This document shows, in pieces, positions 45,593-57,359 of a stretch of 64,000 nt of DNA. A program made the translations under genes and the position numbers. The DNA is from Distichodus sexfasciatus (Eukaryota; Chordata; Actinopteri; Characiformes; Distichodontidae), in contig JAVGVS010000025.1 of assembly GCA_032718565.1 (NCBI GenBank), forward strand, positions 2,899,520 to 2,963,519, in the 5' to 3' direction. Positions within the stretch are counted from its first letter, which is position 1. Each line of letters begins with the position of its first letter. The notes beneath the pieces were generated by a model. The model worked only from the letters and a program-made list of their open reading frames with translations, was not told the DNA's origin and did no database searches.

Positions 45593-46920
45593 AGAGCAAT
45601 GTTCAAATTATTCTTCAGTGTTTTCACTGGTAAAAATATATACAGAAGGTGGTCTGTGTTGGCTGTTGGGGTAAATCTGGCTGGGGGCTGCTGGCTGGCG
45701 CTGGGGGGCATTAGGAGGTGCAAACTCTCTGTAGAGTGGAAGCGGAAAAGGTTCGGTGCGGCTGTCTGAGCGCTCTGTCGTCCAGGAGTCGCGTGGCGAG
45801 GGGCTCAAACTCGACAGCCGCAGCTGCTTCCAATCAACACCCGCCCCCAAAAAATAAGCACAAAGCAGTCCCTCATCTCGTTGGCTCGGTCCCTCTCTCC
45901 ATACCACCATCAACCCGTCTTTATGCTCCCCTGTTCTTCTAGCTGCTCCAGGCTGGAGATTCCATCAACTTTCTTTCTTTGCCTCACTCTTCTATTCCTC
46001 CTGGCTTTGTTTCTTGCTTTGGCCTGGAATTTTTTGGGGACAGCATTAAGCGTTCAGGTCCGAGGCCAGCAAGAAGGAATTTTGTATTTCCTCTCGGGCT
46101 TTAAGGGTCAAGCCAAGTTCGGGCATAAAATATATGTACAGTATATATGTTTTCTGTGTGGGTTCATGTCTTTCCTAAAAATACATTAGTGGCTATAAAA
46201 TAAATTTATGCTTGACTTTGTGAACATTCTGTGCAAGAATCTTGTGAATGACCTGGAAGGAGTCACTCACACTTGGCTTTTGGCTCGCACTTGAGTGTTT
46301 GTGGCTCTGTCTCTTCTCCCTGTATATTAGACCCAAGCCGTATGCTTGTTCACATGACAAAAGAACATCACGTTAGTGCTGGACGATTTAAAGCGATTGA
46401 TAATTATGTGGTTTAGATGTTCTTGCTGTGTAAATTCCATTCTGACTCGATGTGAAGTCAAACTTATGTATGACTCCAGTGTGCAGCTCTGTCAGCCTTT
46501 TTGTCTTCTAGTAAAGGCTCTAACTTGGCAAGAAATGTGAGTAAATCTTGATGTAAATGTGTAGCTGCTGATGTTGAGATGATATCGAAAAGGGAGCATG
46601 CAGCATCAAAGGAAGTGGTTTGGATACCAACAAGCAGAAGACAAACCACCAATGCAAGATATACTCCCAATAGGATCACCTAATAAGATACTATGGAAAT
46701 AATACATTATTGTTATTATTAAAACTTTGCTACAGATTTTTGCAAAAGTGTACTGATTGATAATTACATATTTAAGCTAGAATTAACACCTTTACTTACC
46801 CCATGTGAATTAGTAACATATATGGTCAGTATAAGAAATGGGAAAATTGATGTAGTGGTTAATATCAAGATAAAATAATATATAATTTTCAGTTTCTAAT
46901 AGATTCCCAGTGCTGAATTC
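45593..46920. other. no gene seen
   Basis: 45.68-45.95 kb is GC- and CpG-richer, with a 101-codon minus-strand frame (45608-45913) that is proline- and serine-rich by composition and not recognised. The rest is AT-rich. Confidence 0.35.
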
Positions 46921-46961
46921 AGTCAGTGATTGTTATTGTGAGCACAGCACATCACCACAAT
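46921..46961 (-). mobile_element. SINE family B, reverse tail, separated from its head
   Basis: AGTGATTGTTATTGTGAGCA followed by CAGCACATCACCACAA is the reverse family B tail. The rest of the copy appears at 47398-47515 after an inserted repeat. Confidence 0.55.
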
Positions 46962-47397
46962 GAGAGGTGTAAGGGTGCATGATTCAGAAAATCTCACAAT
47001 TTAATTCAATTCAGATTCTTGGCCCCGTGATTCAATTCATGCGATTTATGATTGAATACATAGATGTTTCCAGATTGCTGTTTTGAGTTACTTTTCCCTT
47101 TTGCCTGTGGCAGATCAACAAAAAATTAACGCTGAATTAAATATTGTTTACTATGGGCCAATTTCCCAGTCGGGGATTAATCTTAGTCATAGACTTATCT
47201 TTGAGTTTGAATGGTAAATCTCCATTGATACTACAATGTAGTCCAAGACTAGGCTTAATCCATGTTCAGGAAACCAGCCCTAAATATAATGCATATGTAC
47301 TGACTGCATTTCCTTCATGATAACGTGAAGGAGGTCTATCTGGGCAGATTTCTGCATTGTGCTATCTATAGGATTGGCGAGCTGAACTCGTGTCGTG
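46962..47397 (+). repeat. dispersed repeat (copy 2), carrying a nested MITE
   Basis: Matches 25880-26190 over its length, with GAAAATCTCA-GATT near the start, AATACATAGAT-TTTCCAGATTG in the middle and GGAGGTCTATCTGGGCA near the end. It is split by the MITE at 47155-47280 and itself appears to interrupt a reverse SINE (46921-46961 and 47398-47515). The superfamily is not assigned. Confidence 0.65.
47155..47280. mobile_element. 126-bp MITE with GGGCC-ATTTCCC / GGAAACCAGCCC ends
   Basis: The ends are imperfect inverted repeats (GGGCCAATTTCCC versus GGGCTGGTTTCCT). The subterminal GGGATTAATCTTAGTC and GACTAGGCTTAATCC are also inverted. The related repeat copy at about 26.08 kb reads TTTACTAAATGTAATGCAT without the insert, while here TTTACTA and CTAAATATAATGCAT flank it. 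The target duplication is therefore TA or CTA, compatible with PIF/Harbinger or Tc1/mariner type elements. Confidence 0.75.
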
Positions 47398-47515
47398 TAG
47401 TGGGGGGAAGCAGCAATACCTTGCTCAGGACTACCTCAGTGTTCCGGGACTTGAACCGGAGACCTGCCGATCACAGAGCCAGCTCCCTAACCCTTCCGTT
47501 ACCAACTGCTCCATA
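47398..47515 (-). mobile_element. SINE family B, reverse head portion
   Basis: AATACCTTGCTCAGGACTAC, GGGACTTGAACCGGAGACC (B box in reverse) and CCTTCCGTTACCAACTGCTC are the body and tRNA-like head. This portion is separated from its tail at 46921-46961. Confidence 0.65.
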
Positions 47516-48257
47516 GCAGATGGCACATCAATGAGAAATGCAATGTTTTGTTAACAAAACCAAAAATTAGTATTTGCTCTTGAAAACTAGGGGTTTTAAT
47601 TAATTAGAACCAATGTAAACAGTTGTTCTGAAGCCAGCTCCTAAAAACTCATCTTCCCCTTTACACAGTTTGAAACAAAGACCTTCAGACCCAGTGCGTT
47701 GCCCTGCATGTCAAACGGGGCTCGACCTTGGATGTTAAAGTCGTTGTTTCAAGATGTAGAGAGCTCTTGAGATGGGGTTTGTTTAATCATTGAGCCGAAT
47801 GACCGCTCCTTCTGGTCTGTATCAGAGCAGCACATGGCTGTCCATGTGAAAACACTGATGTTGGGGTCAAAGGTCTGTATTTGACTTCCCTCTGAGGAAT
47901 GCAGCCATTGCAAAACTTGGCAGCAGAGATTTGAGGAACACACTGTCCTGAGCGGAGAGCCACAGTAAATCTGATGGAGCGAAGCACGAGCGCAGGCCGT
48001 TGCTGAAATTCATTCCCATGGCTCTGGAAATGCAGGAGGAACACATGTGCCCGAGCGCTGTTGGATGTAGGGTCAGAGGTCAGAGGTCTCCCTCTTTTTG
48101 TGTGAGAAGTGCTGGCGTGGTGTAAGAGATGGATCAGTGTGAAAATGGTTTTGCTGAATGTGTGTCCTGCCTGCAGGTGTGCTGTGTCCAGTTTGGGGTA
48201 CAAAGTGGTATAGCACAGTCAGGGGAAATTATCTGTGTTACATAAATACACTGAATT
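47516..48257. other. no gene seen
   Basis: Unique sequence. The 138-codon minus-strand frame at 47787-48203 lacks recognisable domains. A CGTTGTTTCAAGATGT word at 47743-47758 recurs at 48411-48426. Confidence 0.4.
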
Positions 48258-48346
48258 GTTCCCTGCCTTGCGCCCGTAAATTCCCGGGATCTGATCCCCC
48301 CGTGACCCCAGTTGGGATTAAGCGGTTCAGAATGAATGAATGAATG

Positions 48347-48349
<3 letters not shown>
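48258..48349 (+). mobile_element. 3' fragment of family A SINE
   Basis: Only the last part remains, with CCCCCCGTGACCCCAGTTGG and GATTAAGCGG, ending in (GAAT)n at 48330-48349. That tail is continuous with a complex microsatellite. Confidence 0.65.
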
Positions 48350-48402
<53 letters not shown>

Positions 48403-48407
48403 CAATA
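48330..48407. repeat. compound (GAAT)n-(AATGAT)n-(AAT)n microsatellite
   Basis: The GAAT units of a SINE tail pass into about six TAATGA units and then into AAT units. Confidence 0.9.
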
Positions 48408-49964
48408 AGTCGTTGTTTCAAGATGTGCTGTGTAGTGCACAGTGTAGTTTAAGCACAGTTCTGTAATTTTGTGACGTTCCCTAATCCTGCTAAAATAATT
48501 TAGCATATACATATGCTTGTGTAATTATTACATTGTTTTAGTTAGGAAAACAGTATTTAAGTCAAGTATTTCCTTAAGCAGAACAGAATAATCTTAGTCA
48601 TGTATTCACGTTTTTAAAGCATTATTTTTAGATTTTTACTGTATCAGCATATCAGTATCAGACATAAAAAGTGGTATCCTGCCGTGTTTAGTATCAAGCA
48701 GCAAAACTGTTGTTGCATTTCATGAAATCAGTTTGCCTTTCTTGACACTGCACAATCAGTGAGATGATTATTGCCTGTGAAACAATATATTGTGCCGCCC
48801 TAATTAACGTCAGAAAAAGCATCACTGACTGATTTGAGATGTTCTCCCCCTGCTCCAATCCATCAAGAAAGTGCTTAAACAGTCATCGGGTATGAAAGTT
48901 AAGGTGTAACTTGAACTCTTCTTTAGATCTTAAGATTTTTTTCCACAAGGCAGAATGTGACGTAACCTGCTGTAAAGTGACGACGTTTGATTGCACAGAA
49001 GCTGAACCAGTGCCTCATTCTCTAAGGACCCAAAACATTGCAGCTGACTGTAAATCTGAACTGATTGTTCCTGTCATCCCCAAAGATAAACAGGAAATGA
49101 GTGTTTGTTTAATTTTTTGCTGGGGAGGCATAGAATTACATTAGATAAAGTCACTGCACCGAGTGCTTGAACGTAATCATATTTCCTTGGACATTATTTG
49201 GGATAGTGGAGGATTATTTATGGTGTGAAGCTGATTCAGAATTCACCCAAAAATGAGCTGTGGATATTTCTCAAAGCAAGTTTTTATTAATTTGTGAAAT
49301 ATTTTAGGACAGCATTAGGAGGTGAACAATAAAAATGTCCCTGACCGTTCCTGATTTTGGACACTTACAGTTTGGGGGTTTAAAAATGAGTAAATGTTTA
49401 GTGTTATAGGACGTGTTGTAAAAGTTTAGCTTGCTTTTGTTCATTGCTTTGCTAAACTGACTAGCTCTTTCTCTTTATCTATTGAATTGCGGAGATGTTC
49501 CATCTGACAGCAGATGTTCTTCCATTTCAGTGTCTTGGTGTAAACACAAACTTCCTGTGCATGACCATGTGACACACACGGCTAGTTAAAGGTTTTTGCA
49601 CACCACAAGTTTTTACCACTTTTCCATTTATTTCATAAACTGCATTTTTTTCATTTCTAGGTAAGCATTAGGAAGTTGTTGAGTAAACAACTATAAATGA
49701 AGAACGATAAAAGGTGGAAAGAGTGTAATATGCATGTCTGACAACTTATTAACTGGTTGTGTGTTGAATTAAACTGGTTGAGTTAAATTCTTGGCTGTCC
49801 TTTATTTTTAACAATTTAAAATAAAAAATCTGCTTAGAGCGACTGGAATTTTAAATCAGAAAAACGGCAACCACATGCCATTCCATCAGGCAACAGATTC
49901 GTTGGTCAGCCATGAACTATGCAGCAGGACTTAATTTTTCTTAAAGGGCGTTTAAATTGATCAC
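48408..49964. other. no gene seen; decayed repeats
   Basis: Holds the fragment at 48640-48700 described with 38.7 kb and a Tc1-like-end fragment at about 49590; otherwise unique. Confidence 0.4.
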
Positions 49965-50222
49965 ATAATCAATATATCGCGATGCAGATGTGGGCGATTC
50001 TGCATTGATGCAGTGGAAGACCATAATCAATTATGTCATAATGATGTTGCTTGGGGATTTTCTGGCTGCTGCATAAAAATTCTAGTTTATAAGAACATCC
50101 CTGAAGTAACTATGACTGCTCATCTGCGAAGCATACCCAATCTGCGTGCAGTGTGATTTAATGTAGAAAAATTGATGGGATGCATCGTGATATCGCATTG
50201 GATAGGTGACATGATAATTGAA
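49965..50222 (+). repeat. dispersed repeat, copy 1 (shared with 55.0 kb)
   Basis: Blocks GATTTTCTGGCTGCTGCATA, ATTCTAGTTTATAAGAACAT and AATTGATGGGATGCATCGTG recur at 55.0-55.2 kb with few changes. ATATCGCGATGCAGAT at the start suggests a transposon end. The class is not assigned. Confidence 0.6.
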
Positions 50223-50225
50223 TTG

Positions 50226-50364
50226 TCACTCACACACGAGCGCAACGTGAAGCTCCGAGAAGGAGGAGAGGCGAGAGGAGAGATTCAGCTGAACTTGGAG
50301 TTTGTAAATTAGCAATAATCGGTATCGATATCGGCCTCGATAAACCAATATCAGTTGACCTCTA
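50226..50364 (-). mobile_element. truncated hAT-type element, GTCGACC family
   Basis: Only one terminal portion of the family is present. It ends in AATATCAGTTGACCTCTA at 50364 and contains the conserved AGCAATAATCGGTATCGATA block. The other end is missing where it abuts the dispersed repeat at 49965-50222. Confidence 0.65.
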
Positions 50365-52339
50365 GTATGTACGTACAGTATATTCTTTATGAAACATAAA
50401 ATCTCCTTATTCCTCTGTGCCCTCGGGTTGGGCTAAACGAGTTCAGAGTATTCTGCATCGGCAGGTTTCGAAAGTCAACCAGGAACTTGCAGAGGTCGCC
50501 GTGTCTGAGACATGCACCTGTTTATGGGGCCCCTCGCTTACAGAGATGATCACCTGCAGATGTGACATCAGAACACGGATCTGCACAGACGCTAAGCCAT
50601 GAACCTTGATTTTTTAAAAGAATTTGGCTGTACACACAGTCAGGGAGAGTGTGAATGCTCTGATTTATGGACTTTGATATGGAGGCTAAAAACTGACTGT
50701 TGGGTGCAGATGTAAATCTTTAAGACTCAGAGACCCTTGCGGCTTTATTGTGTCTCGTTAAAGTCAGCAGCCATCGAGAAGACTCTTTTTGTGTGCGTCT
50801 GTGAAAGAATGGTGATAGACGGCACGTCTGTCAAGCGGCACGACCTGCGGATATGGATTCTGGAGTCCCTCAGTACCAGTATAATACCAACTGGAATATA
50901 AAACGCAGGCGTTTGAACTTCTGTACCTGGGGGAGTGAAAAGTGCACCAATATACACTTTACCGTTTGGTCTGAGCCTGTGCACCTGGAGGCACTAAACT
51001 TGCACTTTCTGCATAATCAAAAGAATGATCAAGAGAAATGGGGAGATGTGCTTGCATGTGTAAGTAAAGTTTGTCATGCTTTATTAATGAGCGAACAATT
51101 CATGGCCTCGAGTAGAGCTGCAGAATACGCCTGTTTCATGTATTGTGATATTATGCTTTAGAAGTTAGCACAAGAATTTGTTTCTGAAGAGTTTTCCAAT
51201 GTTTTCTTCTTGAGATTTGTTCTGTTAATGCTAATTTGTGTTACATTTACCATGATGCAAGCAGTATTCGAGCAGCACTGCAGTAGCAAATATCAAGCTG
51301 TGTCTTGTACTATATTGGGCCCCCAGACAGTAACAGGTTGTGCTGTTGGTGTTTGATAAGCTGTGGTCTGACTTAATGTCTGATCGACTATTAGATGCCC
51401 CCTCCCTCTAATCTGGGGGGATTAATTAAAGCCAAAAAAGAATGCAATCTGTGCTGAAGGATTGTACATATGTGAGCTGCAGTCAAGCTGAACTGTGACT
51501 CTGATGTCATAAAGACCTGGAGCAACAAAATTAACAGACTGTACTTAAGTTATTCTATTAGAGATCTGGAATAAAATGTGTTTCAAGGACAGTGCAATAT
51601 ATCATGAGAGCAATATCACGATCAATTGATTTCTTCTTGCTTACAATTAACGAATAATAATTTTGTTGTTTTTTGTCATAATAATTCCCTGAAAGTAAAA
51701 GGAATTTGTAAAAATAATTTCAGTAATAGAATTGTAATATTTCTGCGTTTCAGTAAATGTTCTGAAACCATTGAAGAACTCTGTGTTAGTTTGACCTCTG
51801 CGTTTGGCCTGACGGTGTGTACACCAATTGGAGGCGATTTTGGGGCCATTTTCAGGTTCATAATGAAGACTGGTGGCTGAAAGTCACATTGGTTTAAGTG
51901 CAGTTCAGCAGAGGGCCGTCTCCACGCATGCATCTACACAATTACACAAACACACTCACACTGGCATATGCTCAGACGCGCCAGGGGAATCACATTGTAT
52001 TGTGTCATTTAATGCTGGGCTCTTAATTTAATAGAGGTGCTGAATCTAACAATGTAAATATTGACATTTGTTTTCGACTGTTTTAATTAAAGTCTGTCGT
52101 GCTGTACAAACAGTAAACTCTTATTACCGTCCCGACTTAGACCACAGAAGACACTGTGGTTTGTTTTGGCAGTTAGACTTAAAATGGAAAAGTTGCAATG
52201 GAAATGTTTTCGTATTGAAAAGGAATAAATCATATGTTGCTTAAATATACACACAAACACTGACGCAACAAACTGTATTTTTAAATGTCTCTCCACCCTT
52301 AGCAATGGGAAAGACCATTCTCACAAAAGGAGAAAAATC
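50365..52339. other. no gene seen
   Basis: Unique AT-rich sequence. A CAATATATCATGAGAGCAATATC patch near 51600 suggests an old transposon fragment. Confidence 0.4.
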
Positions 52340-52410
52340 TAAAATATACACTACCAATCAAACGTTTTTGCACACCCTGAGATTTTCCACATTTGCATGT
52401 TATTCACTAG
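52340..52410 (+). repeat. Tc1-like end fragment (TACACTACCAATCAAACGTTTTTGCACACC type)
   Basis: TACACTACCAATCAAACGTT followed by TTGCACACCCTGAGATTTTC is the style of a Tc1/mariner-type MITE end. A related fragment (AAAGGTTTTTGCACACCACA) is at 49590. Paired ends were not found. Confidence 0.4.
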
Positions 52411-52654
52411 AAATGTACTAAAATCAGACAGCTCACTCCCACCGCGCATCCAGAAAACTCTCCTAGTACATGCAGGGTTTGTAGCAGAAGTGGAGGTAAG
52501 CGGTCGTGCAGAGAGAGAAGTGATGTCAAAGCGCAATGTCAAAGACAATTAAAGATGGTTCCAAAGAAAAACTGGTTCTGTTATTCTGTGCACAAAAATA
52601 GAAGTAAATGTGTAAAAACACATAAATGACATTCTCTGTGATTTAAATGCACAT

Positions 52655-52706
52655 GGTTATTTTAAAATTCTTGTTTACAATTCATAACAAGAATTTTAAA
52701 ATAACC
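52655..52706. repeat. perfect 21-bp inverted repeat, 10-base loop
   Basis: The arm at 52655-52675 (GGTTATTTTAAAATTCTTGT plus T) is exactly complementary to 52686-52706, with ten bases between. A transcript across it would form a 21-bp hairpin without mismatch. It could be an insertion by-product, a very small MITE or a small-RNA-like hairpin. Confidence 0.7.
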
Positions 52707-52927
52707 CGTAATCTGTGAAATAAATGAAACACTTTTATGACTTGTATTACCCAAGGCAATAGAGTGAATTTTCGTGCTGTGGTCACTGCCATGAAAAGCC
52801 TCTATGGTGCCCACAAGGCTGTCAGCTGTCTCCTAACAAGGAGTTTTCGGGCGGTTTTAGCCATGTTGGAGCTGGTTATAAAAAGATGTGTAAATGTACT
52901 ATTTGTCAATTTTGTGTTGGCGGGCTA

Positions 52928-53735
52928 AGTAATTCTTCACTCAAGTAAAAGTATAGATACATGTGTTTAAAAAGACTATTGACTCAACGTCTTTACAGTG
53001 AACAGTCTGAACAGTACAGGCTCTAAAACACACTTAAAGTATAAAAGCATAAATTACCCTTGTGAAGGACAAAACTAGCATTTTAGGGCAAAGCTGACCG
53101 GACTCCATGTCCAAGCGTTATGTAGAGTGTAATCAGAGGAAAATAAAGCCACATGAATACATAAAGCTCCATTGTTCATTACCATCATTATACATGATGA
53201 CTGCTTCTATCCTAAACACATCATACAACAAATATTATAATGCTGTAAAGAGCGCTGTATCAGTAAACTCAACTCAACTCATTTTGGGCGAGCAAAGCTT
53301 CTTTCTGCACCGCAATCGCCATATCATTTACCACCAAGTTGCCACCTGCTTTTACTTTCTTTTTCTCTCTTTTGCTTTATTGTGTTTATCGTAGACGAAT
53401 ACACCAATGGGATTGTCTTTTCTGTGCGTTTACTACGTTTTTAAGCCTCAACCAATCAGTCAAGTTGTCTGGATGGCACACATTATTGATATGGAACAGG
53501 TAAAACGCATGGCAAAACGGCCTAATAAACGTCATTTAAATTAAAGCAAACAAGAGTAACGAGCCTGAATTGAAGATGTAAGTAGTAGAAAGTACCGATA
53601 TTCATGCTAAAAATGTAAGTAGTAAAAGTTAAAAGTTGGCACAAAAATAAAGTCAAGTAAAGTACAGATACCTGAAAGTTCTGCTTAAGTGCAGTAAACA
53701 CGTATGTGTATTTCGCTACTTCCCATCTCTAAAAT
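52928..53735 (-). mobile_element. transposon-derived repeat with GTACTTAAG / GGGAAGTAGCGAA end
   Basis: In reverse complement it starts AGAGATGGGAAGTAGCGAAA, then CACTTAAGCAGAACTTTCAG and GTATCTGTACTTTACTTG. This start is typical of a common fish DNA transposon derivative, probably hAT. The far end near 52930 (CACTCAAGTAAAAGTATAGA) mirrors these motifs. There is no transposase. Confidence 0.55.
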
Positions 53736-54299
53736 CCACCTTTATGGGGAAAAAATTCACATTCTCATCATAATTCCACCATAATCGTTATTTTGACTGA
53801 AAGCTACTAGTTTTTGCTTTTCTATAACTGATCAGATTCACAACATAAAACTGAGTTTGTCCTACAAAAGCTGCTAAAACTTTCCAGAGTTTCTCCTGTG
53901 ATTCCTTAAGTGCTCTTTGGCAGAGGTGTGTTATGTGTGTTGGAAGTTATAGCGTCTGAGCCTACACACCCGCTCTTTAGGAAGGAGAGCTCTGTCTCTC
54001 ATCTTATCTTAGTGAGTCTCATCGGCCCAATTGTTTCCCTTTTTAGATAATAATGGAGAAAGCAGCAGGAGAGACAGAAAATATCATGTTCTCTGTTACA
54101 TGGACCACCTTGTGGAGGTTTGTTCCTCGACTCCAGAGTCTGGTCCAAATGTAACCAGCACCACACTTTTACAGGCTTCCAACCCTCTCATTGCGCTTTG
54201 TAAAAGTGGGTCTTTTTCATTATGGCCAGAAGGGATTATTTTTGCCTTAAGTTGTCAGCGGGATCCTGGCCCATACAGTGCAGGGGCACACTGGGTAAT

Positions 54300-55215
54300 T
54301 GGTAAGGGGTGGAAATCGCAGGTTTCATTGCAATACGATATGTCGATTCAGTGAACAACAATTAAGTGTCAGGAATATCACAAAGTCTACTACGATACGA
54401 TTTTGATTAGATTGTGTTTTAGAGCCGGCAATCCATTGCATCCATTCATATCAAATCACAACATAATTAAATATCATTTGACATTTTTATCCTGAGCTCC
54501 ACCACCCCTGGCGTTTCCCGAAAGCACACCCCAGATATGTAAATGAAAGACAACTTTCTTTTTTAATAAAAATGGACCTTCTGTTCAATAAACAGTGATG
54601 TGACTATAAGTATGATGTCTATTCGATGGATTTTGGGCTTGATCATTGAATCGATGTAGACTGATGTAGATTGATGTATCAGTACATCAATCTGTGGCCA
54701 GGAACAGTGCAGCTTGTCAGCTTGTGTTGGAGAAACTACTTTTAAACAGTGGCTTTTCAAGCTGTGCCTTATGTCTGATTAAAAGTAGCCAAGCTCCAGC
54801 CAACAGATTGTTTTTAATATAGTCCACTGCCATGTAAATCTAGTTTCACCTTTCAAAAACATTTTTTAAATTTATTTTTCAAAACATTTCCAGATGATTT
54901 TGCCATCTTTATGAATAATTAATGTAATGCAAATATCTAAAAACTAGAAAATTAGTACTCCCCCCACTTAGTCTGACTGGTGTTCCTTGGGACAGAAGCA
55001 GTTGAAAACCCCTGGATCGTATCGTATTGACATTGCTTGGTGATTTTCTGGCTGCAACATAAGTATTCTAGTTAAAAAGAACATCCCGGTAGTAACTATG
55101 GCTGCCAAATCTGCGATCCATGCTCAATCTGCATGCACTGTCAAGTAAAAATTGATGGCATGCATCACAATGCATCGAGATATTGTATCGAGTCGAATTG
55201 TAGACCTGATAACTG
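54300..55215 (+). repeat. dispersed transposon-like repeat, copy 2, longer version
   Basis: The right part (55010-55215) matches 49965-50222. The left part holds CAATACGATATGTCGATTCA and ATTCGATGGATTTTGGGC motifs of the same style. It ends in TATTGTATCGAGTCGAATTG. A transposon of about 0.9 kb is likely but its ends were not paired. Confidence 0.45.
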
Positions 55216-55239
55216 TAATCGAAACAGATCGTGAGACCA

Positions 55240-55420
55240 GTGAAGGATCACGTCTCTAACAGCTACAGGGAAAAAGTAGCTAACTACGCTGAAGCTATTT
55301 CACGATCACTTTCACAGATTCTTCCGACTCCATCTTGTAGCTGCCAACAGTGGTCTGTACGTGGGCACTGTAGCCTATCAGATGCCACTTCTGCCAATTC
55401 AACACCAATCAGAAATGCCT
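55240..55420 (+). repeat. dispersed repeat shared with 30.2-30.35 kb
   Basis: CACAGATTCTT and ATCAGATGCCACTTCTG followed by CAATTCAACACCAATCAGAA match the 30.2-kb copy in order and orientation. Confidence 0.5.
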
Positions 55421-56974
55421 GATAGTGGAAGATATGTTATTTTTCCCCCTTTTGTAGCTTCCCTACTGACATTTTAAATGCAGCTTTCCTGCAAAAATAC
55501 TTAAGTATCGTATCGTCACTACTTGTAGTCAGCCACTCCCCGACACAGATTACGTATCACACATAGTGTTGGACTTTCACTGCTTGATGTGGGTGATTGT
55601 TGCAGCTCCACTCAACAAGCACACAGCAACTGTGTAGCTGTAAAAAGAAGAGTAATCTGTTATTATCGTTTGGGGCAGTGCAAGTTCAGCACGATGATTT
55701 GGGACGATCTCTCGTGTCTGGAGTGGGCCTTGCCTTTCCCTGCGGTCTCCCCCCTGGCATTTCGGATGACGGCATGGTGTCGGCGACGACTGCGTCGGGC
55801 CTCTCATTTTCTCTCGCTGGAAAGTGCACGCTATAATAATGCCGCATCAAAACAAAACACGCCCTCAATGAGAGAAAGCTGCTGCCACCCAGAAGGAGCC
55901 TGGCAGACTTTCTCTCTCCTTTTCATTCAGTGAGGTGTCTCAGTCTGTCTCAGGGTTAGTTTCATTGTCATTCAAAAAGTATGACAAGGTGTTCATTGCT
56001 GAAATTTACTCCCCATGATTAAGACAAGATGTTGATGAGCTAAAAATGGATTTTTTGATGATAAAGCTGTGATGAAATGCATATATGCTTTTCCTAATGA
56101 GACGAGGCTCGTGAACTGTTTGGTTTGTCTGTCCAAATATTAAACGATGGAGGCGTGTCATTGGTAGGATTGGCCCAACCATAGAGCTGTTGATGCCCTG
56201 AACCCAGACCCGAATGATAAAATATGGTATTATATGATATTTTTCGTGATGTAAATACATATTGCTTTTGTTAGCGAGCAGTTCAGTTAAATCTTCCCAT
56301 TTTTTACAGACATTACTTATATTTTATCTGATAAATAACAAAAACAACCGGCGTTCTACTCACAGTACAGCCATCTACTTGATATGTATTTATTCCCGAC
56401 GCTCGTCCACAGCGCTATTGTGCCGCAGCTCTGGTATGGAACGCCCTCATGGCAAAAATGTACTTCTCTCCCAGAAAAGAGTCAAAAATGAGTTATAGGC
56501 CAAAATGAGTCCACATGTTCAAAAATTGCCAAATTTTAGTATTTCTTCATTTTTCATTAACCAGAAAATATTTTTTCCATTCTGTAATGTTAAAGAGTAA
56601 AAAATAAATATAGAAAAAAGCATGATATCGAATAATTTTATTCCATATCCAGATGGGTTCCAAATGGAACTAACCTTATTCTCTAACCTTATTTTTCTTC
56701 ATAGTACTAAGCCATGGAATGTCTCTGCATAATAAAAACTCTGAATATGAATGTGTTCATGTTCAACGTTTTGTGAACATATTTTGGGAGAAATAAAATG
56801 GTTGCTTTTGGTGCAGAAGACTGTATAGAACTATTTTTTTTCGCAATCAAAAATCTACACACGAATTAATATGAGAATTGATAAGGAATTGGATTGATAG
56901 GCAGAATCGACAATGGCCTTGATATTGAAAAATGATCAATTCCCACCCCTAACAACAAGGCTTTAATGGAGTGT
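55421..56974. other. no gene seen
   Basis: 55.68-55.93 kb is GC-richer with frames open on both strands, none recognised. The remainder is AT-rich; 56.5-56.95 kb ends in GAATCGACAATGGCCTTGAT-like transposon debris. Confidence 0.4.
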
Positions 56975-57196
56975 ACCATTTAGGGAGTTGGCCCTGTAAT
57001 CGGAAGGTCGCCGATTCAAGTCCTGAACCAGTAAAGGTACTCATGAGCAAGGTACCGTCCTCAAGCACTGCTCCCCAGGCACTGCACTTGTCAGCTGCTC
57101 ACTGCTCCTTCACGGATGGGTCAAATGCAGAGGTCACATTTACGTTTCACTGCACTATGTGCTGCGCTGTGGTGTGTTCACAGTGACAAATAATCA
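56975..57196 (+). mobile_element. SINE family B, forward copy with damaged head
   Basis: TAGGGAGTTGGCCCTGTAAT and CGATTCAAGTCC (B box), then CAAGGTACCGTCCTCAAGCA, CACGGATGGGTCAAATGCAG and TTCACAGTGACAAATAATC. The first bases of the head are lost. Confidence 0.75.
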
Positions 57197-57359
57197 GTGG
57201 GCTAAAAATTCTGATAGAAATGACTAAAATGTCAGTAAAGTAGGTGCCAAAGTTGACACTGCTAAAGCCCTGCTGTTTTCCTCTTTGAAATTACCATGGC
57301 CTGTTTTGTAACATTGTTACTGGTGCAGTTTCTATTTAAGAGCCCTCTTTCATGTGCTT

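Noticed and set aside
45608..45913. 101-codon minus-strand frame in a CpG-richer patch
   Set aside because: Composition-driven Pro/Ser-rich frame with no known motif; no splice or promoter support.
47787..48203. 138-codon minus-strand frame
   Set aside because: No recognisable motif, no splice signals that fit, and low-complexity composition; chance in a GC-richer patch.
48330..48407. CRISPR-like array
   Set aside because: Repeats are 4-6 bases long with no spacers; it is a microsatellite.
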